Positions 1-8,344 of a stretch of 64,000 nt of DNA are shown in pieces (within the stretch, counting starts at the first letter, position 1; every line of letters starts with the position of its first letter). This DNA comes from Sphingomonas sp. M1-B02. Its GTDB lineage: Bacteria; Pseudomonadota; Alphaproteobacteria; Sphingomonadales; Sphingomonadaceae. A model generated the notes under the pieces. The model made no database searches and was not told the origin of the DNA. It saw nothing but the letters and a program-made list of their open reading frames with translations. The position numbers were made by a program, and so were the translations under genes. The DNA is taken from assembly GCF_026167525.1 (NCBI RefSeq), contig NZ_CP110679.1:248001-312000 (forward strand), given 5' to 3'.

Positions 1-608
1 CCGAGCTGGCCGCGATCCCGCGCAAGCAGCGCGCCGAGGTGCGCAAGGCGTTGGGGCAGGATCTGACGGTGTCGATCGGCTCGGGCGCCGAGGATGCGGC
101 GGCGCATTATGCCGTCTATGCCGAGTCGGTCCGCAATCTGGGCACGCCGGTCTTTCCGCGGCGGCTGTTTGCCGAAGTGCTGCGCGAGTTCGGGCAATCG
201 GCCGATATTCTAACCGTGCGGAGCGGCGGCGCGGCGGTGGCGAGCGTGTTGAGCCTCTACTGGAAGGGCACGGTCTATCCTTATTGGGGCGGCGGCACCG
301 CGGCTGCGCGGACCTTGCGCGCCAACGACCGGATGTATTTCGAACTGATGCACCATGCCCGGGCGCGCGGCTGCAAGCGGTTCGATTTCGGCCGCTCGAA
401 GACGGGCACGGGGGCGGCGGCGTTCAAGAAAAATTGGGGCTTCGAGCCGCAGCCGCTGACTTATTATGAGCGCACCGCCGAGGGCGCGGCACCGCGCGAT
501 GCGAGTCCGTTGAACCCGAAATACCGGATGCAGGTCGCGGTCTGGAGCAAGCTGCCGCTGGCCGTCGCCAACCGGGTCGGACCGTGGATCGCCCGGGGCC
601 TGGGCTGA
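1..608 (+). CDS. FemAB-like protein of the XrtA/PEP-CTERM system (5' truncated)
   Basis: This is the C-terminal part of a GNAT-fold FemAB-like acyl/aminoacyl transferase; the reading frame is open back to the window edge, so the start lies upstream. The entry residues LAAIPRKQRAEVRKAL and the later FDFGRSKTGTGAAAFKKNW match FemAB relatives that accompany exosortase A. Such proteins are thought to act in exopolysaccharide or peptidoglycan-linked envelope assembly, but the substrate is unknown. The stop overlaps the next start by one base (TGATG), so it is co-transcribed with the glycosyltransferase and exosortase that follow. An internal GTG at 39 is probably not the real start. Confidence 0.85.
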   Translation, partial: ELAAIPRKQRAEVRKALGQDLTVSIGSGAEDAAAHYAVYAESVRNLGTPVFPRRLFAEVLREFGQSADILTVRSGGAAVASVLSLYWKGTVYPYWGGGTAAARTLRANDRMYFELMHHARARGCKRFDFGRSKTGTGAAAFKKNWGFEPQPLTYYERTAEGAAPRDASPLNPKYRMQVAVWSKLPLAVANRVGPWIARGLG

Positions 609-1828
609 TGGGCGACATATTGTTCCTGGCGCACCGCGTGCCCTTTCCACCCGACCGGGGGGACAAGATACGCGGGTTCCACCTGCTGAAGTTCCTATCG
701 GCCCGGAAGCGGGTCCGGCTGATCGCCTTTGCCGACGATCCCAAGGATATGGCGGAGCGAAGCGGGCTGGTGGCGCAGAGTGCCGCGGGCCGCTCGATCG
801 TCTGGCGGGGCAAGTCGCAGCTGCGCGCGGGCATCGAGGCCCTGCTCTCGGGGCGGCCTCTGTCGCTTACGGCGTTCGGTGACGATGCGGTGCGGGTGCA
901 GGTGGCCCAAGCGCTGGCCGGCGATGCGATCGGCACGGTCTTCCTCTTTTCGAGCCAGATGGCGCAATATCTGCCGCGGCACGTCCGCCAGCGGGTGATC
1001 ATGGATTTCGTCGACATGGATTCGGCCAAGTTCGCGGCCTATGCCGAGGGTGCAGCCTGGCCGATTTCGTGGATCTATCGGCGCGAGGCGCGGTTGCTGC
1101 TGGCGCATGAGAAAGCGGTCGCGGCGCGGGCGGATGCGAGCCTGTTCGTGAGCCGGGCCGAGGCCGATCTGTTTCGCGAGTGCACGGGCGCCCCGCGCGT
1201 CCATGCGATCGAGAATGGCATCGATACGGACTATTTCGATCCTGCGACGCGGTTCGAGGCAGTGGATGCGACGGGGGCGGCGATCGTCTTCACCGGGCAG
1301 ATGGATTATCGGCCCAATATCGAGGCGGTGCGCTGGTTTGCCGAGGCGATCCTGCCGCAGATCCGGCGGGTCCACGCCGACGCGCGCTTCGTGATCGTCG
1401 GTCGCAACCCGACCGATGCGGTGACGGCGCTGGGCAGGCTTCCCGGTGTGACCGTGACGGGCGAGGTGCGTGACGTGCGCGGCTGGCTGGCGCGCGCGGA
1501 CGTCGTCGTCGCCCCGCTCAAGCTGGCGCGGGGCGTGCAGAACAAGATATTGGAAGGCATGGCGATGGCGCGGCCGGTGGTGGCCTCCGCCGCTGCCGCC
1601 GAGGGAATCGACCATGACGCGACAATTACGGTCGGCACGACGGCCGAAGAGATCGGCGCGGCGGTGATCGGCTTGCTGTCCGATCCGCGTAGTGCTTTTG
1701 AACTGGGCGCTGCGGCGCGCGAACGGGTGATTGCCCGCTATAGCTGGGAGGCGCGGCTGGCGCCCCTGGCCGGACTAATGGACTTGCCCGCAGTCGAGCA
1801 GACGAACCCGAAAAGGAGCGCGGCATGA
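608..1828 (+). CDS. XrtA/PEP-CTERM-associated glycosyltransferase (TIGR03087-type)
   Basis: A 406-residue GT-B glycosyltransferase. The N-terminus MGDILFLAHRVPFPPDRGDK is characteristic of the exosortase-A-associated family, and the C-terminal half carries the GT4-like sugar-nucleotide site (ENGIDTDYFDP, then FTGQMDYRPNIEAVRWFA, then NKILEGMAMARPVVAS). It likely adds a sugar during synthesis of the exopolysaccharide made with PEP-CTERM proteins. The ATG at 608 overlaps the preceding stop; an upstream in-frame ATG at 584 would overlap the FemAB gene further and lacks family homology. Its stop overlaps the next gene by four bases. Confidence 0.9.
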   Translation: MGDILFLAHRVPFPPDRGDKIRGFHLLKFLSARKRVRLIAFADDPKDMAERSGLVAQSAAGRSIVWRGKSQLRAGIEALLSGRPLSLTAFGDDAVRVQVAQALAGDAIGTVFLFSSQMAQYLPRHVRQRVIMDFVDMDSAKFAAYAEGAAWPISWIYRREARLLLAHEKAVAARADASLFVSRAEADLFRECTGAPRVHAIENGIDTDYFDPATRFEAVDATGAAIVFTGQMDYRPNIEAVRWFAEAILPQIRRVHADARFVIVGRNPTDAVTALGRLPGVTVTGEVRDVRGWLARADVVVAPLKLARGVQNKILEGMAMARPVVASAAAAEGIDHDATITVGTTAEEIGAAVIGLLSDPRSAFELGAAARERVIARYSWEARLAPLAGLMDLPAVEQTNPKRSAA

Positions 1829-3354
1829 CCGTGGCGCTGAACCCGGCCGATTTCAGGCCAGCCGGCACCGCCTTCGATGCGCGCTGGAAGCGGCACGCCG
1901 CGATCCTGGCCGGGGTGTGGGCGGCGCTGCTGCTGCTGTTCTCCCGCGACACCGCCGATCTAGCGACCATCTATTGGACCAACACCACCTTCGGGCATTG
2001 CCTGTTCATCGCGCCGGTGATCGGCTGGCTGGTGTGGCAGCGGCGGCAGGAGCTGGCGCTGGTGCCGCCGCAGGGCTGGTGGCCGGGGCTGGCGCTGGTC
2101 GGCGCGGGCGGGTTTGGCTGGCTGCTCGGCGATGCGTCGAGCGTCGCGCTGTTCCGCCATGCCGGGCTTGTGCTGATGCTGCAGGGCGCCGTGGTGACCG
2201 TGCTCGGGCCGAACGTCTCGCGGGCGCTGCTGTTTCCGCTGGCGTACATGCTGTTTCTGGTGCCGTTCGGCGACTTTCTCGAAGGCCCGTTGCAGGACAT
2301 CACGATCGCGATCATGATGCCGCTGCTGCATCTCTCGGGGGTACCTGCGACGCTGGACGGGGTGCTGATCACCACGCCCAACGGCTTTTTCGAAGTGGCC
2401 GAGGCCTGCTCGGGCGCGAAGTTCGTCATCGCGATGATCGCGTACGGCGTGCTGGTGGCGAACGTCTGTTACGTCTCGTGGGGGCGGCGCGCGGCTTTCC
2501 TGGCGATGGCGTTGGTGGTGCCGATCCTCGCCAACGGGTTGCGGGCCTATGGCACCGTTTATGCGGCTTGGTGGACTTCGGTCGAGCAGGCGACGGGGAT
2601 GGACCATATTGTCTACGGCTGGCTTTTCTTCGCTCTGGTGATGGCCGTCGTGCTGGCGATCGGCTGGAAATGGTTCGATCGCGATCCCGATGCGGCCTGG
2701 TTCGATCCGATGGCGTTGCAGGCCTCGGTGCGGCGCCGGGTCGAGGCGCCGATTGCCGGGCTGCTGGCGCTGACCGTGGCGAGCCTGTTCCTCGGCTGGT
2801 CTAGCCTGATCGCGGCGCGCGCGGCGCCGCTGCCGCCACGCATCGAACTGCCACAGGTCGCGGGCTGGCAGCGGGTGGGGGCAAGCGCGGTCGCGCCGTG
2901 GAGCCCCGATTTTCCGGGCGCGGATCATATGCTGATCGGGCGCTATTCGAATGGACGCGGACAGGCGGTCGATCTGGCGGTGGCGGTCTATGCCAGCCAG
3001 CATGAGGACAAGGAACTGGTCGGCTTCGGGATCGGGGCGATCCGCGAGAATGACCGCTGGGTGCGGATCGAGGACGTGCCGTCCTACGCGCGCGGCCATG
3101 CGATCCGCATGATCGGGCCGGGACGGGTGGAACGCGAGACGGTGAGCTGGTACCGCATCGGCGACATGCTGACCGGGAGCGACAGGCGCGTGAAGCTCGA
3201 GACTCTGAAGACCAAATTGCTGGGCGGAAACCAGGCGGGCGTGGCTGTCTTGCTCTCGGCCGAGCAACCGGGCGCGCGCGGCGCGATCGACGACTTCCTG
3301 AAGGTGCTCGGCCCTGTCGACGCCTTCGCCGACCGCATGGCCGGCACGCGCTAG
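1825..3354 (+). CDS. xrtA: exosortase A fused to an EpsI domain
   Basis: A 509-residue polytopic membrane protein. The N-terminal half is an exosortase with several membrane segments and the transpeptidase-like triad: Cys195 (EACSGAKF), Arg240 (NGLRAYG) and His261 (MDHIVYGW). The C-terminal part, from about residue 330, is a periplasmic EpsI/DUF3485 domain. Exosortases recognise C-terminal PEP-CTERM signals and are thought to cleave and hand over the substrate at the inner membrane. The gene sits in an overlapping operon with a glycosyltransferase upstream and an amidotransferase downstream, as in other XrtA loci. A candidate substrate is encoded at 56125-57024. Confidence 0.93.
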   Translation: MTVALNPADFRPAGTAFDARWKRHAAILAGVWAALLLLFSRDTADLATIYWTNTTFGHCLFIAPVIGWLVWQRRQELALVPPQGWWPGLALVGAGGFGWLLGDASSVALFRHAGLVLMLQGAVVTVLGPNVSRALLFPLAYMLFLVPFGDFLEGPLQDITIAIMMPLLHLSGVPATLDGVLITTPNGFFEVAEACSGAKFVIAMIAYGVLVANVCYVSWGRRAAFLAMALVVPILANGLRAYGTVYAAWWTSVEQATGMDHIVYGWLFFALVMAVVLAIGWKWFDRDPDAAWFDPMALQASVRRRVEAPIAGLLALTVASLFLGWSSLIAARAAPLPPRIELPQVAGWQRVGASAVAPWSPDFPGADHMLIGRYSNGRGQAVDLAVAVYASQHEDKELVGFGIGAIRENDRWVRIEDVPSYARGHAIRMIGPGRVERETVSWYRIGDMLTGSDRRVKLETLKTKLLGGNQAGVAVLLSAEQPGARGAIDDFLKVLGPVDAFADRMAGTR

Positions 3355-3355
3355 G

Positions 3356-5248
3356 ATGTGCGGCATTGCGGGGCTTTATTACCCCGCCATTGCGAAGCCC
3401 GTCGATCCCGCCCGCATTGTCACGATGCGCGATGCATTGTGGCATCGCGGGCCCGACGGGTCAGGGGTGTGGATCGCGCCCGGCGTGGGGCTCGGGCATC
3501 GGCGGCTGGCGATCATCGATCTGGAGGGCGGCATCCAGCCGATGGCGACGCCCGACCAGGGGGTGGCGGTCACCTTCAACGGCGAAATCTACAATTTTCG
3601 CGAGGTGCGCGCCGAGTTGGAGGCAAAGGGCGCGCGGTTCCAGACCGACAGCGATACCGAAGTGCTGCTTCACGGCTGGCGGGCATGGGGCCCGGGGATG
3701 CTCGAGCGGCTGAACGGGATGTTCGCCTTCGCGCTCTACGATGCCAATGCGCAGAGCCTGTTCCTGGCGCGCGACCGGTTCGGGGTGAAGCCGTTGCTCT
3801 ATGCCGAGCTTTCGGACGGCGCGGTGGCGTTCGCGTCCGAGCTCAAGGGGCTGCTCGCGCATCCGCTGCTGCGACGCTCGCCCGATTTTCGCGCGGTCGA
3901 GGATTATCTCGGGCTCGGCTATGTGCCCGACGATGCGTCGCTGGTAGCGGGGGTGAAGAAGCTGCCGGCGGGGCATTTTCTGCTGCTCGGGCGCGGCCAG
4001 CCGGTGCCAGCGCCAAAACGCTGGTGGGATCTGGACTTCAGCAAGCGCGCGACCGGCAAGCAGCGCGATCTGGAAGCCGAGCTGATCGACCATATGCGCC
4101 GCGCGGTGCGATCGCGGATGATTTCCGACGTGCCGCTGGGCGCCTTCCTCTCGGGCGGGGTGGACAGCAGCGCGGTGGTCGCCCTGATGGCCGAGGCGAG
4201 CAAATCGGCGGTGAAGACCTGCACGATCGGCTTCGACGAGGCGGACCATGACGAGACCGCGCATGCCGCTCTGATCGCGCAGCGCTTTGCCGCCGATCAC
4301 AGCGTGAAAAGCGTCGATTCGAACGATTTCTCGCTGATCGATACGCTGGTGAGAGCGTTCGACGAGCCGTTTGCGGATGCATCGGCGCTGCCGACCTATC
4401 GGGTGTGCGAGCTGGCGCGGCAGAGCGTGACGGTGGCGCTTTCGGGCGACGGCGCGGACGAGGCGTTTGCAGGCTATCGGCGCTACAAATTCTTCGCCGC
4501 CGAAGAGCGGTTGCGCAACCTGCTGCCGGAAGAGCTGCGCGCGAAACTGTTCGGCACGTTGGGGCGGCTTTATCCCAAGGCCGATTGGGCGCCGCGGCCG
4601 TTCCGCGCCAAGACCACGCTGCTGGCGCTCGCCGAGAATGGCGAGTTCGCCTATCCCAAGGCGGTGGGGGTGACCGACCCGGCGCTCCGCGAGCGGCTGT
4701 ATCGGGCCGAGGCGCTGAAATCGCTGGGCGGGCACCGCGCCGAGCAGCGCTATGTCGACGCGATGCGCCGGGCGCCGGCGCGCGACGGGCTCGACCGCGC
4801 GCAATATGCCGACATCCAGCATTGGCTGCCCGGCGACATCCTGACCAAGGTCGATCGTACCAGCATGGCGGTGAGCCTGGAGGCGCGCGAGCCGTTGCTT
4901 GATCATCGTCTGGTCCAGTTCGCGGCGACGCTGCCGCCGTCGCTGCGCATCAAGGCCGGGCAAGGCAAATGGCTGATGAAGAAGGCGCTCGAGCCCTATC
5001 TGCCGAAGGAGATACTCTATCGGCCCAAGATGGGGTTCGTGACCCCGGTAAGCGCCTGGTTCCGCAAGGCGCTGGCCGACGAGGCGGCGGCGCTAGGGCG
5101 ATCGCGGGTGCTGGCGGGGACGGGCTGGTTCGATCTATCGGTGATCGAGAAACTGGCGGCGGAGCATAAGTCCGGGCGGGCCGAACATGGCCGAACCCTG
5201 TGGCAGTTGCTGATGCTCGAGCGGAGTCTGGTTCGGCTCTTCGGATAA
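3356..5248 (+). CDS. XrtA-associated amidotransferase, asparagine synthase-like
   Basis: A 630-residue class II glutamine amidotransferase. Cys2 after the initiator (MCGIAGLYYP) is the N-terminal nucleophile of the glutaminase domain, and the synthetase domain carries the ATP-pyrophosphatase loop SGGVDSS near residue 265. The fold is that of AsnB, but membership of the exosortase A operon points to the subfamily (amidotransferase 1, exosortase A-associated) that probably amidates a polysaccharide precursor rather than aspartate. The start lies one base after the xrtA stop. Confidence 0.92.
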   Translation: MCGIAGLYYPAIAKPVDPARIVTMRDALWHRGPDGSGVWIAPGVGLGHRRLAIIDLEGGIQPMATPDQGVAVTFNGEIYNFREVRAELEAKGARFQTDSDTEVLLHGWRAWGPGMLERLNGMFAFALYDANAQSLFLARDRFGVKPLLYAELSDGAVAFASELKGLLAHPLLRRSPDFRAVEDYLGLGYVPDDASLVAGVKKLPAGHFLLLGRGQPVPAPKRWWDLDFSKRATGKQRDLEAELIDHMRRAVRSRMISDVPLGAFLSGGVDSSAVVALMAEASKSAVKTCTIGFDEADHDETAHAALIAQRFAADHSVKSVDSNDFSLIDTLVRAFDEPFADASALPTYRVCELARQSVTVALSGDGADEAFAGYRRYKFFAAEERLRNLLPEELRAKLFGTLGRLYPKADWAPRPFRAKTTLLALAENGEFAYPKAVGVTDPALRERLYRAEALKSLGGHRAEQRYVDAMRRAPARDGLDRAQYADIQHWLPGDILTKVDRTSMAVSLEAREPLLDHRLVQFAATLPPSLRIKAGQGKWLMKKALEPYLPKEILYRPKMGFVTPVSAWFRKALADEAAALGRSRVLAGTGWFDLSVIEKLAAEHKSGRAEHGRTLWQLLMLERSLVRLFG

Positions 5249-5259
5249 AGGAGATTTGC

Positions 5260-5574
5260 GTGGGACACGCATTTTCGCACGGGACCGTCCATGCGGCGGC
5301 CGATGACCTTCAGGCGGCTTTGCGATCCGATCCGGGGATCCTGGCATTGTGGGAGAGCCTGACGCCGCTCGGCCGGAACGAGTTCATCTGCTGGGTCGAG
5401 GATGCGAAGCAGCCGGCGACGCGGAAAAGACGCATCCTGCGGACCCGCGAAGAGCTGGTGGAGGGCAAGAAACGGCCCTGCTGCTGGGCCGGATGCATCC
5501 ACCGCACCGACAAGGCGCCCAGCCGATGGCAGCAGGCCGTGCTGATCGACGGGAAGGCGAAGCCGGGCGGCTGA
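5260..5574 (+). CDS. YdeI/OmpD-associated family protein
   Basis: A 104-residue protein. The segment ALWESLTPLGRNEFICWVED followed by a basic stretch (ATRKRRILRTREELVEGKKRP) matches the short YdeI/OmpD-associated (DUF1905-related) helical family, whose molecular role is unsettled. The start is taken as GTG at 5260 because AAGGAG at 5248-5253 sits six bases upstream; a longer frame from 5200 would run into the amidotransferase gene. It is 11 bases after the XrtA operon and may simply be read through from it. Confidence 0.75.
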   Translation: MGHAFSHGTVHAAADDLQAALRSDPGILALWESLTPLGRNEFICWVEDAKQPATRKRRILRTREELVEGKKRPCCWAGCIHRTDKAPSRWQQAVLIDGKAKPGG

Positions 5575-5580
5575 ACGAGG

Positions 5581-6012
5581 CTATTGCGCGAACACTACCA
5601 TTGCCGCGTGCAGCGTCAGCGCGACCAGGGCCAGGCTCGATAGCAGGAACAAGGTGAAGCGGATCGCGATCTTGTTGAAGGTCGCCTGGACGAGGCTGTG
5701 GGCGATGCGAAGGCCGACATAGACCCAGGCGATCCAGGCGTTGACGCCGTTGCCCGCGCCGATGAGCGCAAGGGTGAGCGCGACCGCATAGAAGATCGTC
5801 GGCTGCTCCATCAGGTGGATATAATTGTGCGCCGGCCACTGATCGCGCTCGGCCAGCATTCCATCGAGGATGCCGGGGCGACCGCCGCGCGCCTTGGACA
5901 AATCGATGCCCGCTTTCTTCAGCGCAGGCATGCGGATGGCCATCATCCAGGCAAGCATCACAAGCGACCAGGCGATCAGCAGGACGACAGGTTTCAGGAT
6001 TTCGGCGTGCAT
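5581..6012 (-). CDS. MAPEG family membrane protein
   Basis: A 143-residue integral membrane protein with about four membrane segments. AERDQWPAHNYIHLMEQPT is typical of bacterial MAPEG proteins, relatives of microsomal glutathione transferase; the specific reaction is not known. The start at 6012 follows GGAGGGGA with good spacing; a longer frame to 6084 lacks membrane character in its first 24 residues. It is convergent with the YdeI-like gene, six bases apart. Confidence 0.8.
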   Translation of the reverse strand: MHAEILKPVVLLIAWSLVMLAWMMAIRMPALKKAGIDLSKARGGRPGILDGMLAERDQWPAHNYIHLMEQPTIFYAVALTLALIGAGNGVNAWIAWVYVGLRIAHSLVQATFNKIAIRFTLFLLSSLALVALTLHAAMVVFAQ

Positions 6013-6140
6013 GGCTTTCCCCTCCGGTTCCGGGCCAGACTTATCCACTGCGCGGTCGATTGCAAATTGGGGGCGGGGGGTCACCGAATGCCGGAGGGGT
6101 TCCTAGATGTACCGGACGAGCCATTCCGGAGACACGCATC

Positions 6141-6905
6141 ATGAAGACTCAAGGCAACACCATCCTGATCACCGGCGGCGGATCGGGGATCGGCGCGGCG
6201 CTGGCGCAGCGCTTCCACGACGCGGGCAACAGCGTGATCGTCGCCGGGCGGCGGCTGGACGCGCTGGAGGCGGCATGCGCGGGGCGGCCGAACATGCATG
6301 CGATGACGCTCGATGTGGAAAGCGCGGAGGGCGTGGCGGACTTTGCCGAGCGGCTCTTGGCAGCGCATCCGCAGGTCAACGTTCTGATCAACAATGCCGG
6401 GATCATGCGCTTCGAGGATGCGACCCAGCGCCGCGACCTGGCCGATGCCGAGGCGACGATCGCGACAAACCTGCTCGGGCCGATCCGGCTGATCGATGCG
6501 CTGGTCGATCATCTGCGCGGCCGGGCGGATGCGGCAATCGTCAACGTGACGTCGGGGCTGGCTTATGTGCCGCTGCTGACCACGCCGACCTACAATGCGA
6601 CCAAAGCGGCGATCCACAGCTATACGGTGGCGCTGCGCGAACTGCTGAAGGGTGAGGTGGAGGTGATCGAGCTGGCGCCGCCGGCGGTGCAGACGGGGCT
6701 GACGCCGGGGCAGGAGAACCGGCCGGGCTATCAGCCGCTGGAAGAGTTTGCGGCGGAGGTGATGGCGCTGTTCGGCCAGGTGCCGACGCCTGCGGAGATA
6801 TTGGTGGAGCGGGTGAAGTTCCTGCGCGATGCGGAGGCCGAGGGGCGTTTCGATGCCACGCTGCTGCAGTTGAACGCGATGGCGAAAGCGGCGCGGGAGG
6901 GGTGA
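6141..6905 (+). CDS. SDR family oxidoreductase (DltE-like)
   Basis: A 254-residue classical short-chain dehydrogenase/reductase. Visible elements are the cofactor loop TGGGSGIG (residues 11-18), the NNAG motif near residue 90, a catalytic Ser in the VTSG segment, and Tyr151-x-x-x-Lys155 (YNATK). The sequence around VNVLINNAGIMRFED resembles the DltE subgroup of uncharacterised NAD(P)-dependent SDRs. The start at 6141 is preceded by GGAGA; the upstream extension to 6060 shows no SDR homology. Confidence 0.85.
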   Translation: MKTQGNTILITGGGSGIGAALAQRFHDAGNSVIVAGRRLDALEAACAGRPNMHAMTLDVESAEGVADFAERLLAAHPQVNVLINNAGIMRFEDATQRRDLADAEATIATNLLGPIRLIDALVDHLRGRADAAIVNVTSGLAYVPLLTTPTYNATKAAIHSYTVALRELLKGEVEVIELAPPAVQTGLTPGQENRPGYQPLEEFAAEVMALFGQVPTPAEILVERVKFLRDAEAEGRFDATLLQLNAMAKAAREG

Positions 6906-6915
6906 AGCAAATTCC

Positions 6916-7106
6916 CTCTCCCCTTGTGGGAGAGGGAATAAGCCGACGAAGTCGGCGGAAGGAGCATCAGGCAAACAGCGCCCCGCGCTGTTTAGCCCAT
7001 GCCGGGGGCATGGGCGACCTGATGCTGGGAAGTGAGACCCAGTCCCCCTCATTCTTCCCACTCGCTACGCGAGCGGGCCCCTTCCTTCTCCCACAAGGGG
7101 AGAAGG
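6916..7106. repeat. palindromic dispersed element with cloverleaf potential
   Basis: Outer arms of about 23 bases (6916-6938 and 7083-7106, CTCTCCCCTTGTGGGAGAGG-like) are inverted copies. Inside, GCATCAGG at 6964-6971 pairs with CCTGATGC at 7018-7025 and encloses two further perfect hairpins (6973-6993 and 6995-7015). It fills the gap between two convergent genes. This looks like a MITE- or REP-type intergenic element of sphingomonads that could also terminate transcription from both sides. No open reading frame of substance is present. Confidence 0.7.
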
Positions 7107-7115
7107 AGGTTGGAC

Positions 7116-8171
7116 TTAGTAAAACAGCTTCGCCCAGGCGCGCTTGGCGCGGTCCTTCCAGTGGCCGCGGTGGTAGGCGTCCGAGGCCAGCAGCGGCATC
7201 ACGCTGCCCGCTTCGGCGAAGACCATCTGCTCGATGCCGGTGTTGACCTTGCCCCAGCTCGCCGCTTCCTGCAGCGTCGAGGAGGAGCAGGCGCCGTCGC
7301 GGACGTCTGCGACGGTGATCTGGATCGCATATTTGTGCACCTCGACATCGTCGTGGCCGAGGATCTCGGCGCATACGACGGTGTCCTGGATGAAGTTCTT
7401 CGGAACACCCCCGCCGATCATCAGCAGCCCGGTGGTGCCGGCCTTGATCTTGATGTCGGTGAGCTCGCGGAAATCGGCGATGGCGTCGAGGACCATGTAC
7501 GGCTTGCCGGCCTTCACCGAATCGACCTGGTGCTTCACGAGGCCGAAGCCCGCCGAGCTATCCACGAATGCCGGGCAGAAGATGGGGACGTCATGCTCGT
7601 AGGCGAGCTTGACGAGGCTGTTGTCCTTCTTGCCATGCTCGACGAGATACTTGCCCATCTCGCGGATGAAGGCGCGCGAGCTATAGGCCTTGGGCTCGAG
7701 CGTCTCGGCGATCTCGAAGATCGTGTGATCGACGTGCTGGAGCTCTTCCTCGTCGATATAGGTGTCGTAGATCCGATCGATCAGCAGCGAGCGCAGCGTA
7801 TCGTCATCGGGCACTTCGAGCGCCTGATAATGTTTGTGACCGAGGCCTTCGAAGAAATCCATGTCGACGATGGTGGCGCCGGTGGCGACGATGACGTCGA
7901 CCATGTTCGAGCGGACCAGCTCGGCATAGAGGTCCATGCAGCCGCCGGCTGACGTGCTGCCGGCGATGACGAGGACGACGGTGCAATCCTTGTCCGCCAG
8001 CATGTCGTTGTAGATCTTGGTCGCGCGGCCGAGATCTCGGCTGGTGAAGCTCATGTCGCTCATCGCATCGACGATCGGGCGCGCGTCGAAGCTGGTGATG
8101 TCGATATGCTTGACCTGCTTCGAGAGCAGCTCGGCCTTGCGGTTGTCGTTGGGTACCAGAGTGTCGGTCAT
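7116..8171 (-). CDS. deoxyhypusine synthase-like protein
   Basis: A 351-residue Rossmann-type protein of the deoxyhypusine synthase family. LVIAGSTSAGG and IGGGVPKNFIQDTV are NAD- and spermidine-site segments, and Lys308 in EAASWGKVN aligns with the lysine that carries the aminobutyl imine intermediate (Lys329 in the human enzyme). Bacteria lack eIF5A, so the acceptor is likely a small amine: homospermidine synthesis or another aminobutyl transfer is possible. An ornithine decarboxylase, the putrescine source, lies immediately upstream on the same strand. The start at 8171 is chosen because the extension to 8288 reads through a REP element. Confidence 0.85.
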   Translation of the reverse strand: MTDTLVPNDNRKAELLSKQVKHIDITSFDARPIVDAMSDMSFTSRDLGRATKIYNDMLADKDCTVVLVIAGSTSAGGCMDLYAELVRSNMVDVIVATGATIVDMDFFEGLGHKHYQALEVPDDDTLRSLLIDRIYDTYIDEEELQHVDHTIFEIAETLEPKAYSSRAFIREMGKYLVEHGKKDNSLVKLAYEHDVPIFCPAFVDSSAGFGLVKHQVDSVKAGKPYMVLDAIADFRELTDIKIKAGTTGLLMIGGGVPKNFIQDTVVCAEILGHDDVEVHKYAIQITVADVRDGACSSSTLQEAASWGKVNTGIEQMVFAEAGSVMPLLASDAYHRGHWKDRAKRAWAKLFY

Positions 8172-8254
8172 AGTCTCATCTTCACAAGAACCGCCGTCAT
8201 TCAAAGGGGACGCGGGAACCCGTGGGAGACGGTGGTTGCCGCCCCGATTTACGC

Positions 8255-8334
8255 CGTCATCCCGGCGAAAGCCGGGATCCAGAGCCAAAAGCGAACAGCT
8301 TCAACACCCTGGATTCCGGCTTCCGCCGGAATGA
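8255..8334. repeat. REP-like palindrome pair
   Basis: Two palindromic units face each other: CGTCATCCCGGCGAAAGCCG at 8255-8274, followed by GGATC, and its degenerate inverted copy GGATTCCGGCTTCCGCCGGA at 8311-8330. They are separated by about 30 bases. The same core occurs at 11053, 29592 and 49017, always between genes. Confidence 0.75.
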
Positions 8335-8344
8335 AGGACTATTA

